This document shows positions 1 to 9,779 of a stretch of DNA of 47,101 nt, piece after piece. The translations under genes were made by a program, and so were the position numbers. The DNA comes from Daldinia sp. FL1419 (taxonomy: Eukaryota; Ascomycota; Sordariomycetes; Xylariales; Hypoxylaceae): NCBI GenBank assembly GCA_025201765.1, contig MU623542.1, positions 1-47,101 on the forward strand, in the 5' to 3' direction. The stretch's first letter is position 1. Each line of letters begins with the position of its first letter. The notes beneath the pieces were generated by a model. It was not told the DNA's origin and did not search any database. It was given only the letters and a program-made list of their open reading frames with translations.

Positions 1-613
1 AAGATTAGGTTAAATAAATTTAAATAATATAAACAATATTAATTATTTTTTTTAATTAATTTAATAATTTAAATAAATAAATAAATATAATTTTTTAAAA
101 AAAAAAATTTATTAAATAAAATTATATATTATTATATATTTTAAAATAATTAATTATTATATTTTTAAATAAAATTTAAACTATTAATTTATAAATCCTT
201 ATTTTTTATTTATTAATAAATTTTCTTTAATTATTTTTATATATTTTAATAACATTTTTGCCTTAAGTTTTCTTAAGGTTTTGTGTCGGAAGATTATTGA
301 CATGGGTAGAGAAAAAATGACCTTACTAAGCATGTCAACCCCTTAAATTGACCTTATAATTTTTAAATCTTAAATAACGTTATATATTTATTTTTTTAAA
401 ATTTTATTAATTTTCCTTATTTAATTAGGATATAAAAACACTTTTTTAAATTAAAAAATCTTGGATTTTGAGGGTTTTATAAATTATTTAAGTTTTATTA
501 GCCAAATATATGAGCTTTTTTCTGATTGGCCAGCCATGCCAGCCTCTTCTGATTGGCTAGCCTTGCACTGCACCCAGCCACATCTTAATTGATCAGCCTC
601 ATGCTTAGCCACA

Positions 614-843
614 TATTGAATTAGGGTAGCGTAATTACATAATTGAAGCTACCTTTAGCTTCCATGGAACAACCTTTTCTAGGGTCTCCACAAGCTTTTT
701 CTGGATATAAATAGGCCCTCAAGAGTTGTTTCTTGTCTGATCAGGTCAAGTTCTCAAGCACCAAATCATCATTTTTCCATAGAGCTTCGTACGATAAAAA
801 TGCAGGGCATATCCTGCAGGAGCTATTAGAGTTCTTATTCAAT
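614..843 (+). mobile_element. Degenerate LTR-like copy (plus orientation)
   Basis: It begins TATTGAAT and ends ATTCAAT, matching the inverted ends of the other copies. It carries GGGTAGCGTAATTACATAAT near the left end, a TATA-like box at 706-713 (TATAAATA), then a TGATCAG motif, TCGTACGATAAAA and the near-palindrome around GCAGGGCATATCCTGCAG. This order is the reverse of that in the copies at 1088-1543 and 3357-3757, so the family lies in both orientations. The termini are consistent with TGTTGAA...TTCAACA before C-to-T decay, an ordinary LTR form. No protein domain and no clear target-site duplication are visible. Confidence 0.6.
706..713 (+). promoter_or_regulatory. TATA-like box in LTR-like repeat
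   Basis: TATAAATA within GGATATAAATAGGCCC. The same context occurs in mutated form (GGGCCTATTTAT or GGCCTATTTATATCC) in the opposite-orientation copies, so it is probably the ancestral element's promoter rather than a promoter of a host gene. Confidence 0.4.
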
Positions 844-940
844 GGCAGTAATTCTATAATTAGCTGGGATCAGCTGATCAAAAAAGGATGGACCTAATCA
901 TAAATTTGTAGTATCTTATCAGGACCTTATTAATTACTTA

Positions 941-1087
941 TATTGAATAGGAGCTCTATAAAACGCCAGAGGTTATATGAGCTCGAAGATGCAAGGTAAC
1001 TATATCTTGAGGAGTGTAATAAAACGATCGGGTAGAAGAAGTGTTATATGTAACTGCTTGCCAATGGTAGCGCACTATAGGACGATA
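941..1087 (-). mobile_element. Truncated LTR-like copy
   Basis: It starts TATTGAATAGGAGCTCT and contains a roughly 115-bp module (about 970-1086) with GAGCTCGAAGATGCAAGGTAAC, CGATCGGGTAGAAGAA and GGTAGCGCACTATAGGA elements. This module recurs at about 1143-1263 and 3423-3545. The copy abuts directly on the next one at 1088, so the two are nested or tandemly joined. Confidence 0.5.
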
Positions 1088-1543
1088 TATTGAACAGGAG
1101 CTCTGATAGCTCCTGCAGGATATGCCCTACACTTCAACTAACCCATAGCAACCAGAGGCAGTATAAGCTCGAGGATGCAAGGTGACTATATCCTAAGGGA
1201 GGTATCGAGACGATCAGGTAGAAGAACTGCTATATGTGACTGCTCTGCAATAGTAGCGCGTACGATGAAAATATAGGCTAAAAGAATGTATATTATTCGT
1301 ATAAAGCTATATGGAAATGACTCCTAATGAACTATTTATGACTTAAACTGATCAGGCAAGAAAGCAACTCTTGAGGGCCTACTTATATCCAAACGAGTGT
1401 GTGTAAACCTTATAGGGGTATTTATCAAGGTCCTTCGGAATAGCTCCTATTACGTACTCCTGCTGCTTATCCGTACTGCGTACTCCTATTACGTATCCCT
1501 GTTGCGTATTACAACCACGTACTCACACTACACCGGTTCAATA
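1088..1543 (-). mobile_element. LTR-like copy, about 456 bp (solo-LTR candidate)
   Basis: It is bounded by TATTGAAC at 1088 and GTTCAATA at 1536-1543, perfect inverted ends. Inside, read on the plus strand, are GAGCTCTGATAGCTCCTGCAG, the shared 115-bp module, a TGATCAGGCAAGAAA motif, GGGCCTACTTATATCC (a degenerate TATA region) and CACACTACACCGG. It is the most complete copy in this block. No flanking duplication was found, so insertion by integrase is inferred only from the ends. Confidence 0.6.
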
Positions 1544-1974
1544 TTCAAGAGAGGGACTGAAATTGTATATTATCGTACGAAAGCTCTATGAAGGTGACTC
1601 TTGAAGGACCATGATGATCTTGAGCTGATCAGATAAGAAAGACAACTCTCGAGGGCCTATTTATACCTAAAAGAGCTGTGGAGACCTAGAAGGGTTGGCT
1701 TTAAAGAGACTAATAGGGTCTCTGTAAGATAGTATTTATTACTTAATCACATTATATTAGTTTATTATATTTATTATCCAGGACGAAGTCCGGTGTATTA
1801 TACTGAAACTTTCCAATAAATTACTATGTGAAATTGATAAGAAATTGATAAGAAATTGATAATAATTGATAAGAGCTGATAAGAGTTAATAAGGTGGTTG
1901 ATAAGCTGATAAGGGGTAAAAAAACATATTAAAAATTTAAAGTTTAAGAAAATATTTATGATTGGGTGCATCCT

Positions 1975-3040
1975 TATTTGAGCTGATCAGATAGGAAAAC
2001 AACTTATTTATGTTGAATTTAGTTTTTGTAAGATATGCCCTAACCTTACATTTTTATCGTACGAAATTCTATGGTTTTAAAAATTGACGATTTTATCCTT
2101 GAGAACTTGAGCTGATCAGACAGGAAAACAACTTCTGGAGGTTTATTTATGTTGACCAGGAACTCTAATAGCTCTTGCAGGATATGCCCTACACTTCATT
2201 GTACGAATTTCTATGGAAAAACTGATGCTTAGGTGCATCCTAACTTGAGCTGATCAGACAGGAAAACAACTTCTAAGGAGCTCTAATAGCTCTTGCAGGA
2301 TATGCCCTAACCCTACACTTCTATCGTACAAAATTCTATGGTTTTAAAAATTGACGATTCTATGGTTTTAAAAATTGACGATTCTATGTTTGAGAAATTG
2401 AGCTGATCAGACAGGAAAACAACTACTAAGGGCTTATTTATGTTAAATATGAGCTCTAATAGCTCCTGCAGGATATGCCCTGCAGTTTTATCGTACAAAT
2501 CTCTATGGAAAACTGACGATTCTATGCTTGAGAACTTAAGCCGATCAAATAAGAATCAACATTTGAGGGCCTATGTATTGAACAGGAGCTCTAATTGAAC
2601 AGGATCTCCTGCAGGATATGCCCTGCAATTTTATCGTACGAATCTCTATGGAAAAACTGATGATTGGGGGCATCCTAACTTGAACTGATCAGATAGGTAA
2701 ACAACTTCTGAGGGCCTATACATTAAGCAGGAGCTCTAATTGAACAGGAGCTCTAATTGAACAGGAGCTCTAATTGAACAGGATCTCCTGCAGGACATGC
2801 CCTGCAGTTTTATCGTACGAAGCTCTATGGAAAAACTAATGATTCTATGTTTGAGAACTTGAGCTGATTAGATAGGAAAACAACTCTTAAGGGCTTATTT
2901 ACGTATCAAAAAGCATATAAAAGGGTTAGATTGGCGGACTTCGTCCTGGCCCTATCACCCCAACTCATTGTTATAAAAAAACTGATAATTCTATGCTTGA
3001 GAACTTGAGCTGATCAGGCAGGAAAATAATTCTTGAAGGC
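1975..3040 (-). repeat. Tandem array with about 147-bp period
   Basis: The anchor AGCTGATCAGACAGGAAAAC, with variants, occurs at 1981, 2110, 2248, 2401, 2538, 2683, 2862 and 3008. The gaps are 129, 138, 153, 137, 145, 179 and 146 bp (mean 146.7). Most units also carry GAGCTCTAATAGCTCCTGCA, GGATATGCCCT and a TCGTACGAA/TCTATGG box. All are pieces of the LTR-like family, so an internal segment of the element seems to have been amplified in tandem. A 24-bp direct duplication (TCTATGGTTTTAAAAATTGA...) lies at about 2334-2382. Confidence 0.7.
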
Positions 3041-3141
3041 CTATTTATATCCAAAAGAGTATATATAAACCTTAGAGGGGTTGGCTAATAGGGTCCTTCA
3101 GGGTAGCTCGTATTACATAATCACACTACACTGGTTCAATA
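2576..3141 (-). mobile_element. Composite LTR-like copy overlapping the array
   Basis: It is bounded by TATTGAAC (2576-2583) and GTTCAATA (3134-3141). At 566 bp it is longer than its relatives because it contains several array units and a 17-bp tandem repeat. The right part (AGGGGTTGGCTAATAGGGTC, CACACTACACTGG) matches the ends of the copies at 1088-1543 and 3357-3757. Confidence 0.5.
2731..2781. repeat. 17-bp tandem repeat, 3 units
   Basis: GAGCTCTAATTGAACAG is repeated exactly at 2731-2747, 2748-2764 and 2765-2781. The unit joins the terminal TTGAACAG of the LTR-like element to its subterminal GAGCTCTAA, so it is a duplication of the element's extreme end. Confidence 0.85.
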
Positions 3142-3356
3142 TAAGATAAATATTTTATAAAGAAGATTAAATTAACTAAATAAAAAATAAATCAAAATAA
3201 TTATTTATAATAATAATAGATATTTAGAAAATAAAAAATAATACTTAATTAAAAATACAAGAATACTAATTTATTATTAAAGGTTATAAAAAAGAAAAAT
3301 TTTTATGAAAAATTTTTAAAATTTGATTACATAAGAATAAGAATAATAAATAATAA

Positions 3357-3757
3357 TATTGAACAGGAGCTCTAATAGCTCCTGCAGGATATGCCCTATA
3401 CTTTAATTAACCCATAATAAGCCAGAGGTTATATAAGCTCGAAGATACAAGGTAACTATATCCTAAGGAGGGGAATAGGCTGATCGGATAGAGGAACAAA
3501 TATAAATGACTGTTTATCAATAGTAACGCATTATAGGAAGATATTTTTAAAAAGGAGATTGAAAATTATATATTTTTGTATAAAGGTTTTATAAAGGTAA
3601 TCTCTAAAGAACTATATATATCTTGAACTGATCAGGCAAGAAAATAATTCCTGAAGACCTATTTATATCCAAAAGAGCTGTAAACCTTAGAAGGGGGGGG
3701 TCAATAAGGTCCTTCAGGGTAGCTCCTATTACATAATCACACTACCCCGGTTCAATA
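3357..3757 (-). mobile_element. LTR-like copy, about 401 bp
   Basis: TATTGAAC opens it at 3357 and GTTCAATA closes it at 3750-3757. It carries the GAGCTCTAATAGCTCCTGCA and GGATATGCCCT block, the 115-bp module at about 3423-3545, a degenerate TGATCAGGCAAGAAAATAAT motif, GACCTATTTATATCC and CACACTACCCCGG. It is nearly collinear with the copy at 1088-1543. It ends head-to-head against an opposite-orientation fragment. Confidence 0.6.
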
Positions 3758-3870
3758 TATGTTGAATTGGGGTAGAGTGATTACGTAACTGAAGCTACCT
3801 TGTAAGAGTCTATTAATTCCATAGAATAACTGCTTTTAAGGTATCTATAAGCTTTTAATATATTATTTTA
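3757..3870 (+). mobile_element. LTR-like end fragment (plus orientation)
   Basis: It starts TGTTGAATTGGGGTAGAGTG with an intact TG terminus, followed by GATTACGTAACTGAAGCTACC and AAGCTTTTAATAT. It resembles the first 100 bp or so of the copy at 614 and then dissolves into AT-only sequence. This is the least mutated terminus in the block and supports TGTTGAA as the ancestral end. Confidence 0.5.
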
Positions 3871-4790
3871 ATTTAATTTAATAAAATCTTATATTTATTA
3901 TAAAATAATAAAATAATAATATATTAATCATTTATTAAAGACCTTATTTGAAAACTTAAGGATTGTGTCAGCCCTTGGGGTGACCTCCAGTATTAATAAA
4001 ATATACCTAATTTCAAAATATCTTAAATTATTAATATTAACCTTAATAATCATTAATTTATAATATTATAATATTATTTATTTCATTAAAACATTAATTT
4101 AATATCTTTTAAAATATAAACTTATATTATTTTATAAAAAGATTATTAATTAATTTAATATAAATAAAAATAAAAAAAAATTATAAAAAAAAATTAATCT
4201 TAATATATTTAAACATTTAAGATTATAACCCTAATTAATATTTATTAATATTATATAATTTTATAAAAAAAGAAAAAATTACCAATATAAGAATATTAAT
4301 TATATAATTATGGTAGTACAAACCTACTTTAATCTTATATTTAATTCTATATATTTTGATTTCCAATTAAAATATATTCTTTCTTAAAATAATTATTTTT
4401 TATTAAATTAATATAAATATTTTCATTTTTATTATTATATATAATAGTACCTTATCCATCTAACATATTTCTTATCTTATTATTTTTTTTATTTTTTATT
4501 TTATTTTCTATTTCTAATTTTACTTTTATTTTTTTTTATTTTTTTCTTATTTCTTATCTCTTATCTCTTATCTCTTATCTTTTATTTTTTTTATTTTTTT
4601 TATTTTTTTTATTTTTTTTAATCTACCCTATACCATTTAAATGCCTATTATCTATTATATGTCAAATTCTTTTATTACATAACTATATATATTAATATTA
4701 TATTATATTCTTTCAAATATACTCACCCCTATTTTTTCTTAAGGTAAATCTATCAATTTTAGCGTTTTTTCCGAGTGTTAGCTATGGTCA

Positions 4791-5408
4791 ACCGTAGCTA
4801 TCCCATCAGGTGAGAGAGAAGGATGGAATGCCGCGGGTGGCGCGAGTTACAAGACCCCCATTTCAAGGTACCTCTAGCTTCCATCTAAACGGAAATCGCA
4901 AGTTAATAGGATTCCGTATTTCGTTCGTGAGCTGAAAACTGTGATCCGCCTTACCACCATAATCAGTCTAACTGCAGAAATTAAAGTTATGTTAGTATGT
5001 GGATCTGTCCCTAGATCAAACGGCTTATTATATAAAACTGCGTTTAGAACCGTAAACAAACGGCGCATAATGACGTAGAGACCACTTTTCCTTGTACTTA
5101 AATTAGGTTCCTACAGTACCTTGTTCCCCTTGTCGGCCTTGATGCGCGCCATCGTCTTTTCATTCGAGACTTATGTGCGTCATTATATGTCATGCCTCCA
5201 ACCAGATTCCTCGAATATCTGATTTCCATATTTCACCCACTTTACTATTTAATCGAGCTACATGACGAACTCGCGCGCCCAAATCATGATAGTTTAATAT
5301 AATAAGATATATACGCTGGGTAGATCTGATTTTGTACCTGATATAACTACCTAACCAATTAAGAAAAGAAGGTAAATAGACAGCTTAAGATTAGGGATAT
5401 AATAGAAT
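4791..5408. other. Intergenic, downstream of Pelota gene
   Basis: Ordinary base composition resumes here. An imperfect inverted repeat, TAGCTATGGT...ACCGTAGCTA, lies near 4780-4802 at the border of the AT-rich island. The only open frames are short and lack any recognisable domain. The stretch probably includes the 3' flank of the Pelota gene. Confidence 0.5.
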
Positions 5409-6660
5409 TCATATTATCATATTTCCCTCCGTTTCACCATTCCCATCGGTATCCGCATCGTCATCTTCGTCTAGATCTAGAATGGGGTATGTGAGGATAG
5501 CAGCTATGCCTCCTAAAGCATCTAGTCGTTGCCCGCTCTCGTGATCGCTGCTAAGGATCCTGGCCTCTCCTCCATCCTCTTTTACTTTATCGACCATAGC
5601 CACGTATCTTTTCCTCGTTGCAATATCCATACTTCGAAATAGCGAATTATTGATCAGCAAGACACCTCCGCCTCTGCCGACAGCGCCCTCTCGAACAGCT
5701 TTCTCGACCGGTACTGTGCCATACCACGCTCGGCCATCGTCTTTTCGTAACTTGTCGAAAAAGTCGTCCATAAATCTCGTCTCCTTGGAGAATTTCATAT
5801 CTTTCATAGTTGCCATAACCTCAGAGCTTTTGAGAATTTCATTCAAACTGTGTAGGTGCCCGGAACTTGAATGTACTACCTTTGCCTCTTTAGCCATAGC
5901 TATCATTCTTTTGTCGGTTCTCCGTGCGCCCTCGTCTGCTATGTACTTTTTGAAATCCCCCGCGACGAATCCGGGACTCGCAAGGAGCAGCGGTCGAGGG
6001 ACGGAAAAATCTATGCTGCGAGTCAAAGTACTTAAAGTCTTTTCGAAAAATTTCTTCATTCCGGAGTCTTGCTCTGAACTACTCGACCTCTTTTTGGGTA
6101 TCGTGCTCTCTACTCTTTGCTTGAGTATAGTCCTATATTCGGTAATAAGGCAGATATTTGCGATGCCTTCCTGCATCACGACGGCCGCTACGGCACCCTC
6201 CTTGTCCTGCTTCAGCGCATCCGCGAGTGTTTCTTTTGCTACCGAATCCCAACCATAGTTTTTCCACAGTGTGAAGGGACGGTTCAGCTCGAGATCGAGC
6301 GTATGGTACTGTCCAAGACTAACAAAGTTATTTTCAACAATGACGGTGCCTGAAACGTGTAACTGCGACGCGCCCGGGTCAAAGAAGGTGGAGGTGACTC
6401 GTATCGTAAGATCAGTATGTACCCTTTCTGAAATGGTACTGCCAGTTTTTGTTTCCGTCGTCACTTTTCGGATCGCATGCGCCTTGACGATGTCTTCAGG
6501 TCCAATCAGGTTATTTGCGTGCCACTTGAAATATTAGATTTTACCTCAATTGAACAAGACATAGACTTACCATATCTTCTGGCTCTACCGGAAGTAGAGT
6601 GACGCTTCCCTCGCCTATTTCATCTAGGCGCTGTGAAGCCTTTGACCCAACAAGCTGCAT
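5409..6660 (-). CDS. dom34: Pelota/Dom34 ribosome-rescue factor
   Basis: Two exons, 6571-6660 and 5409-6524, joined over a 46-bp intron (GTAAGT donor, TTTCAAG acceptor), give 401 aa. The N-terminus (MQLVGSKASQRLDEIGEGSV...LLPVEPEDMWHANNLI) and the following HAIRKVTTET region are typical of the Sm-fold domain of Pelota. The central block with LLLASPGFVAGDF and the C-terminal GGVLLINNSLFR...ILSSDHESGQRLDALGGIAAILTYP are the eRF1-like domains 2 and 3. Length matches the family (about 385-405 aa). Pelota pairs with Hbs1 to split stalled ribosomes in no-go and nonstop decay; it has no GGQ motif, as expected. The protein ends in an acidic tail (DLDEDDDADTDGNG). The start was chosen because the small first exon supplies the conserved N-terminus missing from the long exon. 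Confidence 0.93.
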
Positions 6661-8166
6661 AGTTGGTAACTAATCTGTCCCACCTTAAGCTTCTTGTCTA
6701 TGATCTGGTAGGTTATCTTGCAAAGTATGCGAGCGCACTATATTTTAAGTAGGGCGTAAGAAGGAAAGATGGGAGTAAGTGTTCGCTAGAAGCGATCTAG
6801 ATGGTGAATAGGACGTGCATATGAATATTGATTGTATTGTACAATACCTAGGGAGGCAAGGGTGCAACTACCTGCGTGTACTATGTAGGTCGGTACCTAA
6901 GACTGCTGAAAGAAATGCCCCTCACCCCACTATTGGGTAGACATGGGTAACCCACCGCTACGCAATGATAGGTATTGTTAAGCTGTAGGTTAGTATTGTA
7001 TATTAGATAACAGCACCCCGCCTATTGCAGCCATATCAGCTACTGATCTGTATAGAAGGTGACGTCAATAAAAAATATGTGTCTAATGTTCACGTCTAAT
7101 AGTTGAATCAACTAAATAAACCATGTCCTTTGATCGATCCCGAATTTCCAAAAGAAAGGTCTACCCTTGAGGTATATAGGAAAATGGCTCCATGTAGCGG
7201 GGATTCCGTTTTACGTAAATGCATTTCCATCATGCTACCTGGACATGCAGCCCGTCTACTAGTGTAGGTAGGTTAATATTAGCTATCTGGTACCTACGCA
7301 GATGGGAATCCCAGTGAGATTTAACCCGCTGAGCCGGTGAAGCTGATCTTTACCATAGGTACCTAGGTACCCAAGGAGGTACTTCTCACTAACACTTTTA
7401 GCTTAGGTACCTCCTAGCATCAAAAGGTACGAAGCTAAACGATGGAGCTAGGATTTAAGTATGACCTCAATTCAACCACTATCTCCGGCGACGCTACCTT
7501 ATTCTTCGAAGCTCCCCGAAAGGTGATATATGATACCTAGGTTAATGATGTGCTAGGTTAGTAAGTATTACTAGTAGGTATTCCTCGTCGAGTGAGAAAA
7601 CGGAGATAGCCAAGCAAAATCCGATTAGAATTGACTGTTCGGTGCTGTCTCGATTGATAATCAATAATCAATCAGTGCTTGTGATGATTGATCGATACAA
7701 CGTACATAAAGGTAGTGTGGGTATAAAAGGTAGGTAGACGCCCAGTATTTAAATCTCTAGTTAGTAAGTACGGAGCTTCTTTTTTTCAAACTGACTTGAC
7801 CCTTCCTGTTTCTCGATATACAGCCCATCAGCCCTAAGTTGCGACTGCCGTCATTCCCCATATCCTCCATACCGAAATTGCCTAACATAATAGCAGCGTT
7901 CTTCCTGAGCAAGGAAATTTAGGCAAGTACCTGCTTCCATCTTATTAAACATACTTTGCGTTATATCCAGGTGCATAATCTACCCGTTCAGGGTACACGC
8001 TAGTTTTTTTTTGTTTTTTTGTTTTTTTCCCTTCAAGTTTACATCGATGAGTTTCTACTCCGCGTGGCGCAATACTGCAAAATTCAAACCTCGACTGTCT
8101 TGCTATTATCCCACGATCCTGACGCATCCCTACACCAAACTAACCGGATACCCTCTTAATAGAACC
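6661..8166. other. Divergent intergenic region, Pelota / aldo-keto reductase
   Basis: About 1.5 kb separates the two start codons. It contains a TACCTAGGTA palindrome at 7360-7369, several partial copies, a TATA-like box at 7722 and a T-rich tract at about 8005-8030. No gene is recognised. The last 120 bp are in frame with the reductase and could encode an N-terminal extension (see findings). Confidence 0.5.
7722..7729 (+). promoter_or_regulatory. Candidate TATA box for the aldo/keto reductase
   Basis: TATAAAAG in GGGTATAAAAGGTAGG, followed after about 60 bp by the pyrimidine-rich TTCTTTTTTTC tract typical of fungal initiators. It lies 445 bp before the ATG at 8167, implying a long leader, so the assignment is tentative. 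Confidence 0.35.
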
Positions 8167-9259
8167 ATGGCGACCTCCTACAATATCAATTCCACCTTCA
8201 AGCTAAACAGCGGCTATGAAATACCTCTACTTGGCTTCGGTGTAAGTATAAGGTATTTCATGATTTAGTCTCGTAGTCTCGCACTAGACACCTTCGAGCT
8301 GACTGACCTTTTTCAGGTATATTTAACGTGAGTTCCGCGCGAACTAGTCGCTATTGGGAGGCTATCCATGTCTGATCTAATTACCTATCAACTTCCAGAC
8401 CACCAGAAGAGACCGAAAAAGCTTGTATCGAGGCACTTAAAGCCGGCTACCGTCATATCGACTCGGCCGTCTTCTACCATAACGAAGACGGTTGCGGCAA
8501 AGCCATCAAGGCTAGCGGAATACCGCGATCTGAGATTTATTTCACATCCAAGATTCCTCCGAAGCTAATGTCGTATGAAGCCACCAAAGCACAAGTCGAC
8601 AAGAGTTTAAAAACTGCGGGTCTGGACTACATCGACCTTATGCTTATCCACGCGCCCTACGGTGGCTCAGGGGCCAGAAAAGGAGTGTGGAAAGCTCTCG
8701 TGGAGGCCGTTGAAGAGGGCAAGAGTATGTTTGCTTTTATACCGAAATTCGCCTTTAGAATACCGTTAGTATGGCTCACTAACATTTCGTAGTCCGATCC
8801 ATTGGTGTCAGCAACTACGGTGTCCAACACCTTGATGAGCTAGAAAAGCACATCGCTGAGCTTGAAGCCGAGCGAGGTGGTAAGGGCAAGGGAGGGGTTA
8901 TCTCCGTTGGCCAATGGGAAATTCACCCCTGGTGCCGTCGCGAGGATATCGCCGAATGGTCCAGGAAGCGCAACATCGCCGTCGAGGCCTACTGCCCCGT
9001 TGTCAGGGGTGAACGGTTCGGCGACCCGACTCTGGTCAGCCTCGCGGAGAAATATGGCAAGACCCAAGCTCAGATCCTGATTCGATGGAGTTTGCAGAAG
9101 GGTTACCTCCCGCTTCCCAAGAGTGTTACACCTTCCAGAATTGTCGAAAACGCTGCAATCTACGACTTTGAGCTGTCTCAGGAGGACGTTGAGAAGCTAA
9201 ACACTGACGTATACGCCCCTATTGCCTGGGACCCTACCAAGGCTAGTCTAGACGAGTAA
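8167..9259 (+). CDS. Aldo/keto reductase
   Basis: Four exons (8167-8241, 8317-8327, 8399-8724, 8793-9259) encode 292 aa, a single (beta/alpha)8-barrel NADPH-dependent carbonyl reductase of the AKR superfamily. The catalytic tetrad is visible: Asp50 and Tyr55 in HIDSAVFYHNE, Lys80 in YFTSKIPPK and His113 in DLMLIHAPYGG. The cofactor-binding C-terminal motif LPKSVTPSRIVEN is also present. Exon 2 is only 11 nt; it is needed to rebuild the conserved GVYLTPPEETEKA stretch and to keep the frame. The substrate is unknown. An in-frame ATG at 8047 would add 40 basic residues. The gene diverges from Pelota and converges on the alpha-glucosidase. Confidence 0.92.
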
Positions 9260-9779
9260 GCACCGCAAAATTGTCCGGGAATTCGAAAGTCTCAGGACAT
9301 AGCATACCCCGAGTCCATACACTGGAGATTGCAGTATAATTATGATTAGTCAATATACTTCATCTCCCTGTTGAACCCTGCGTCTCTCTAGTATTGGAAA
9401 ATTCATGTCAGGAGCAAAAATAGATGTAACACAGCAGGATCGCCTTAATCTTATCCAATTATTTGCTCTAGTTAAGTTCGGCTCCGAGCCATATGAGGTA
9501 CAGACAAGGGGGCTATGCTAGGCTACTTAATTAGGTACCCTGCTGTCAGCTGACGCTACATTCGTGAACAAACACCCAGGCCATGGTCGTGGGCTTTGCT
9601 TTAATTATGTAAGTACTTCGTTATATACTAAAGAGCTTTATATATTAGACTAACACGCGAGTACAAGTAATTCCAGGTTGACTCTGATATGTTATTTTCT
9701 AAGAGATAAATAGGTAGGTGGACTTAAGTTCCGCACACTTAACAGATTGTCATGTTCACTCTCTTTAATAGGTTGGGTC
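9260..9779. other. Convergent intergenic region
   Basis: This is the shared 3' flank of the aldo/keto reductase (+) and the alpha-glucosidase (-). I see no gene, repeat or RNA in it. Confidence 0.5.

Larger units (their letters stand above)
1..4790. repeat. AT-rich, RIP-like repeat island
   Basis: Base composition is strikingly AT-rich, with long stretches of only A and T at about 1-480, 3146-3355 and 3880-4730, and no credible coding region. Between these stretches lie many diverged copies of one repeat family, annotated separately. The pattern (C:G to T:A decay in multicopy DNA, abundant TA dinucleotides, abrupt return to ordinary composition near 4790) is what RIP leaves in Pezizomycotina. 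The call is qualitative because no dinucleotide index was computed. Simple low-complexity sequence (TTATCTC and T7A-type runs) fills about 4490-4625. Confidence 0.85.

Noticed and set aside
1..4790. CRISPR-like reading of the spaced repeats
   Set aside because: The organism is a fungus, the repeats are long, diverged and transposon-derived, and the intervals are themselves repeated.
5650..6258. 202-codon plus-strand open frame
   Set aside because: It lies antisense within the Pelota coding exon, has no domain, and is explained by codon use of the real gene.
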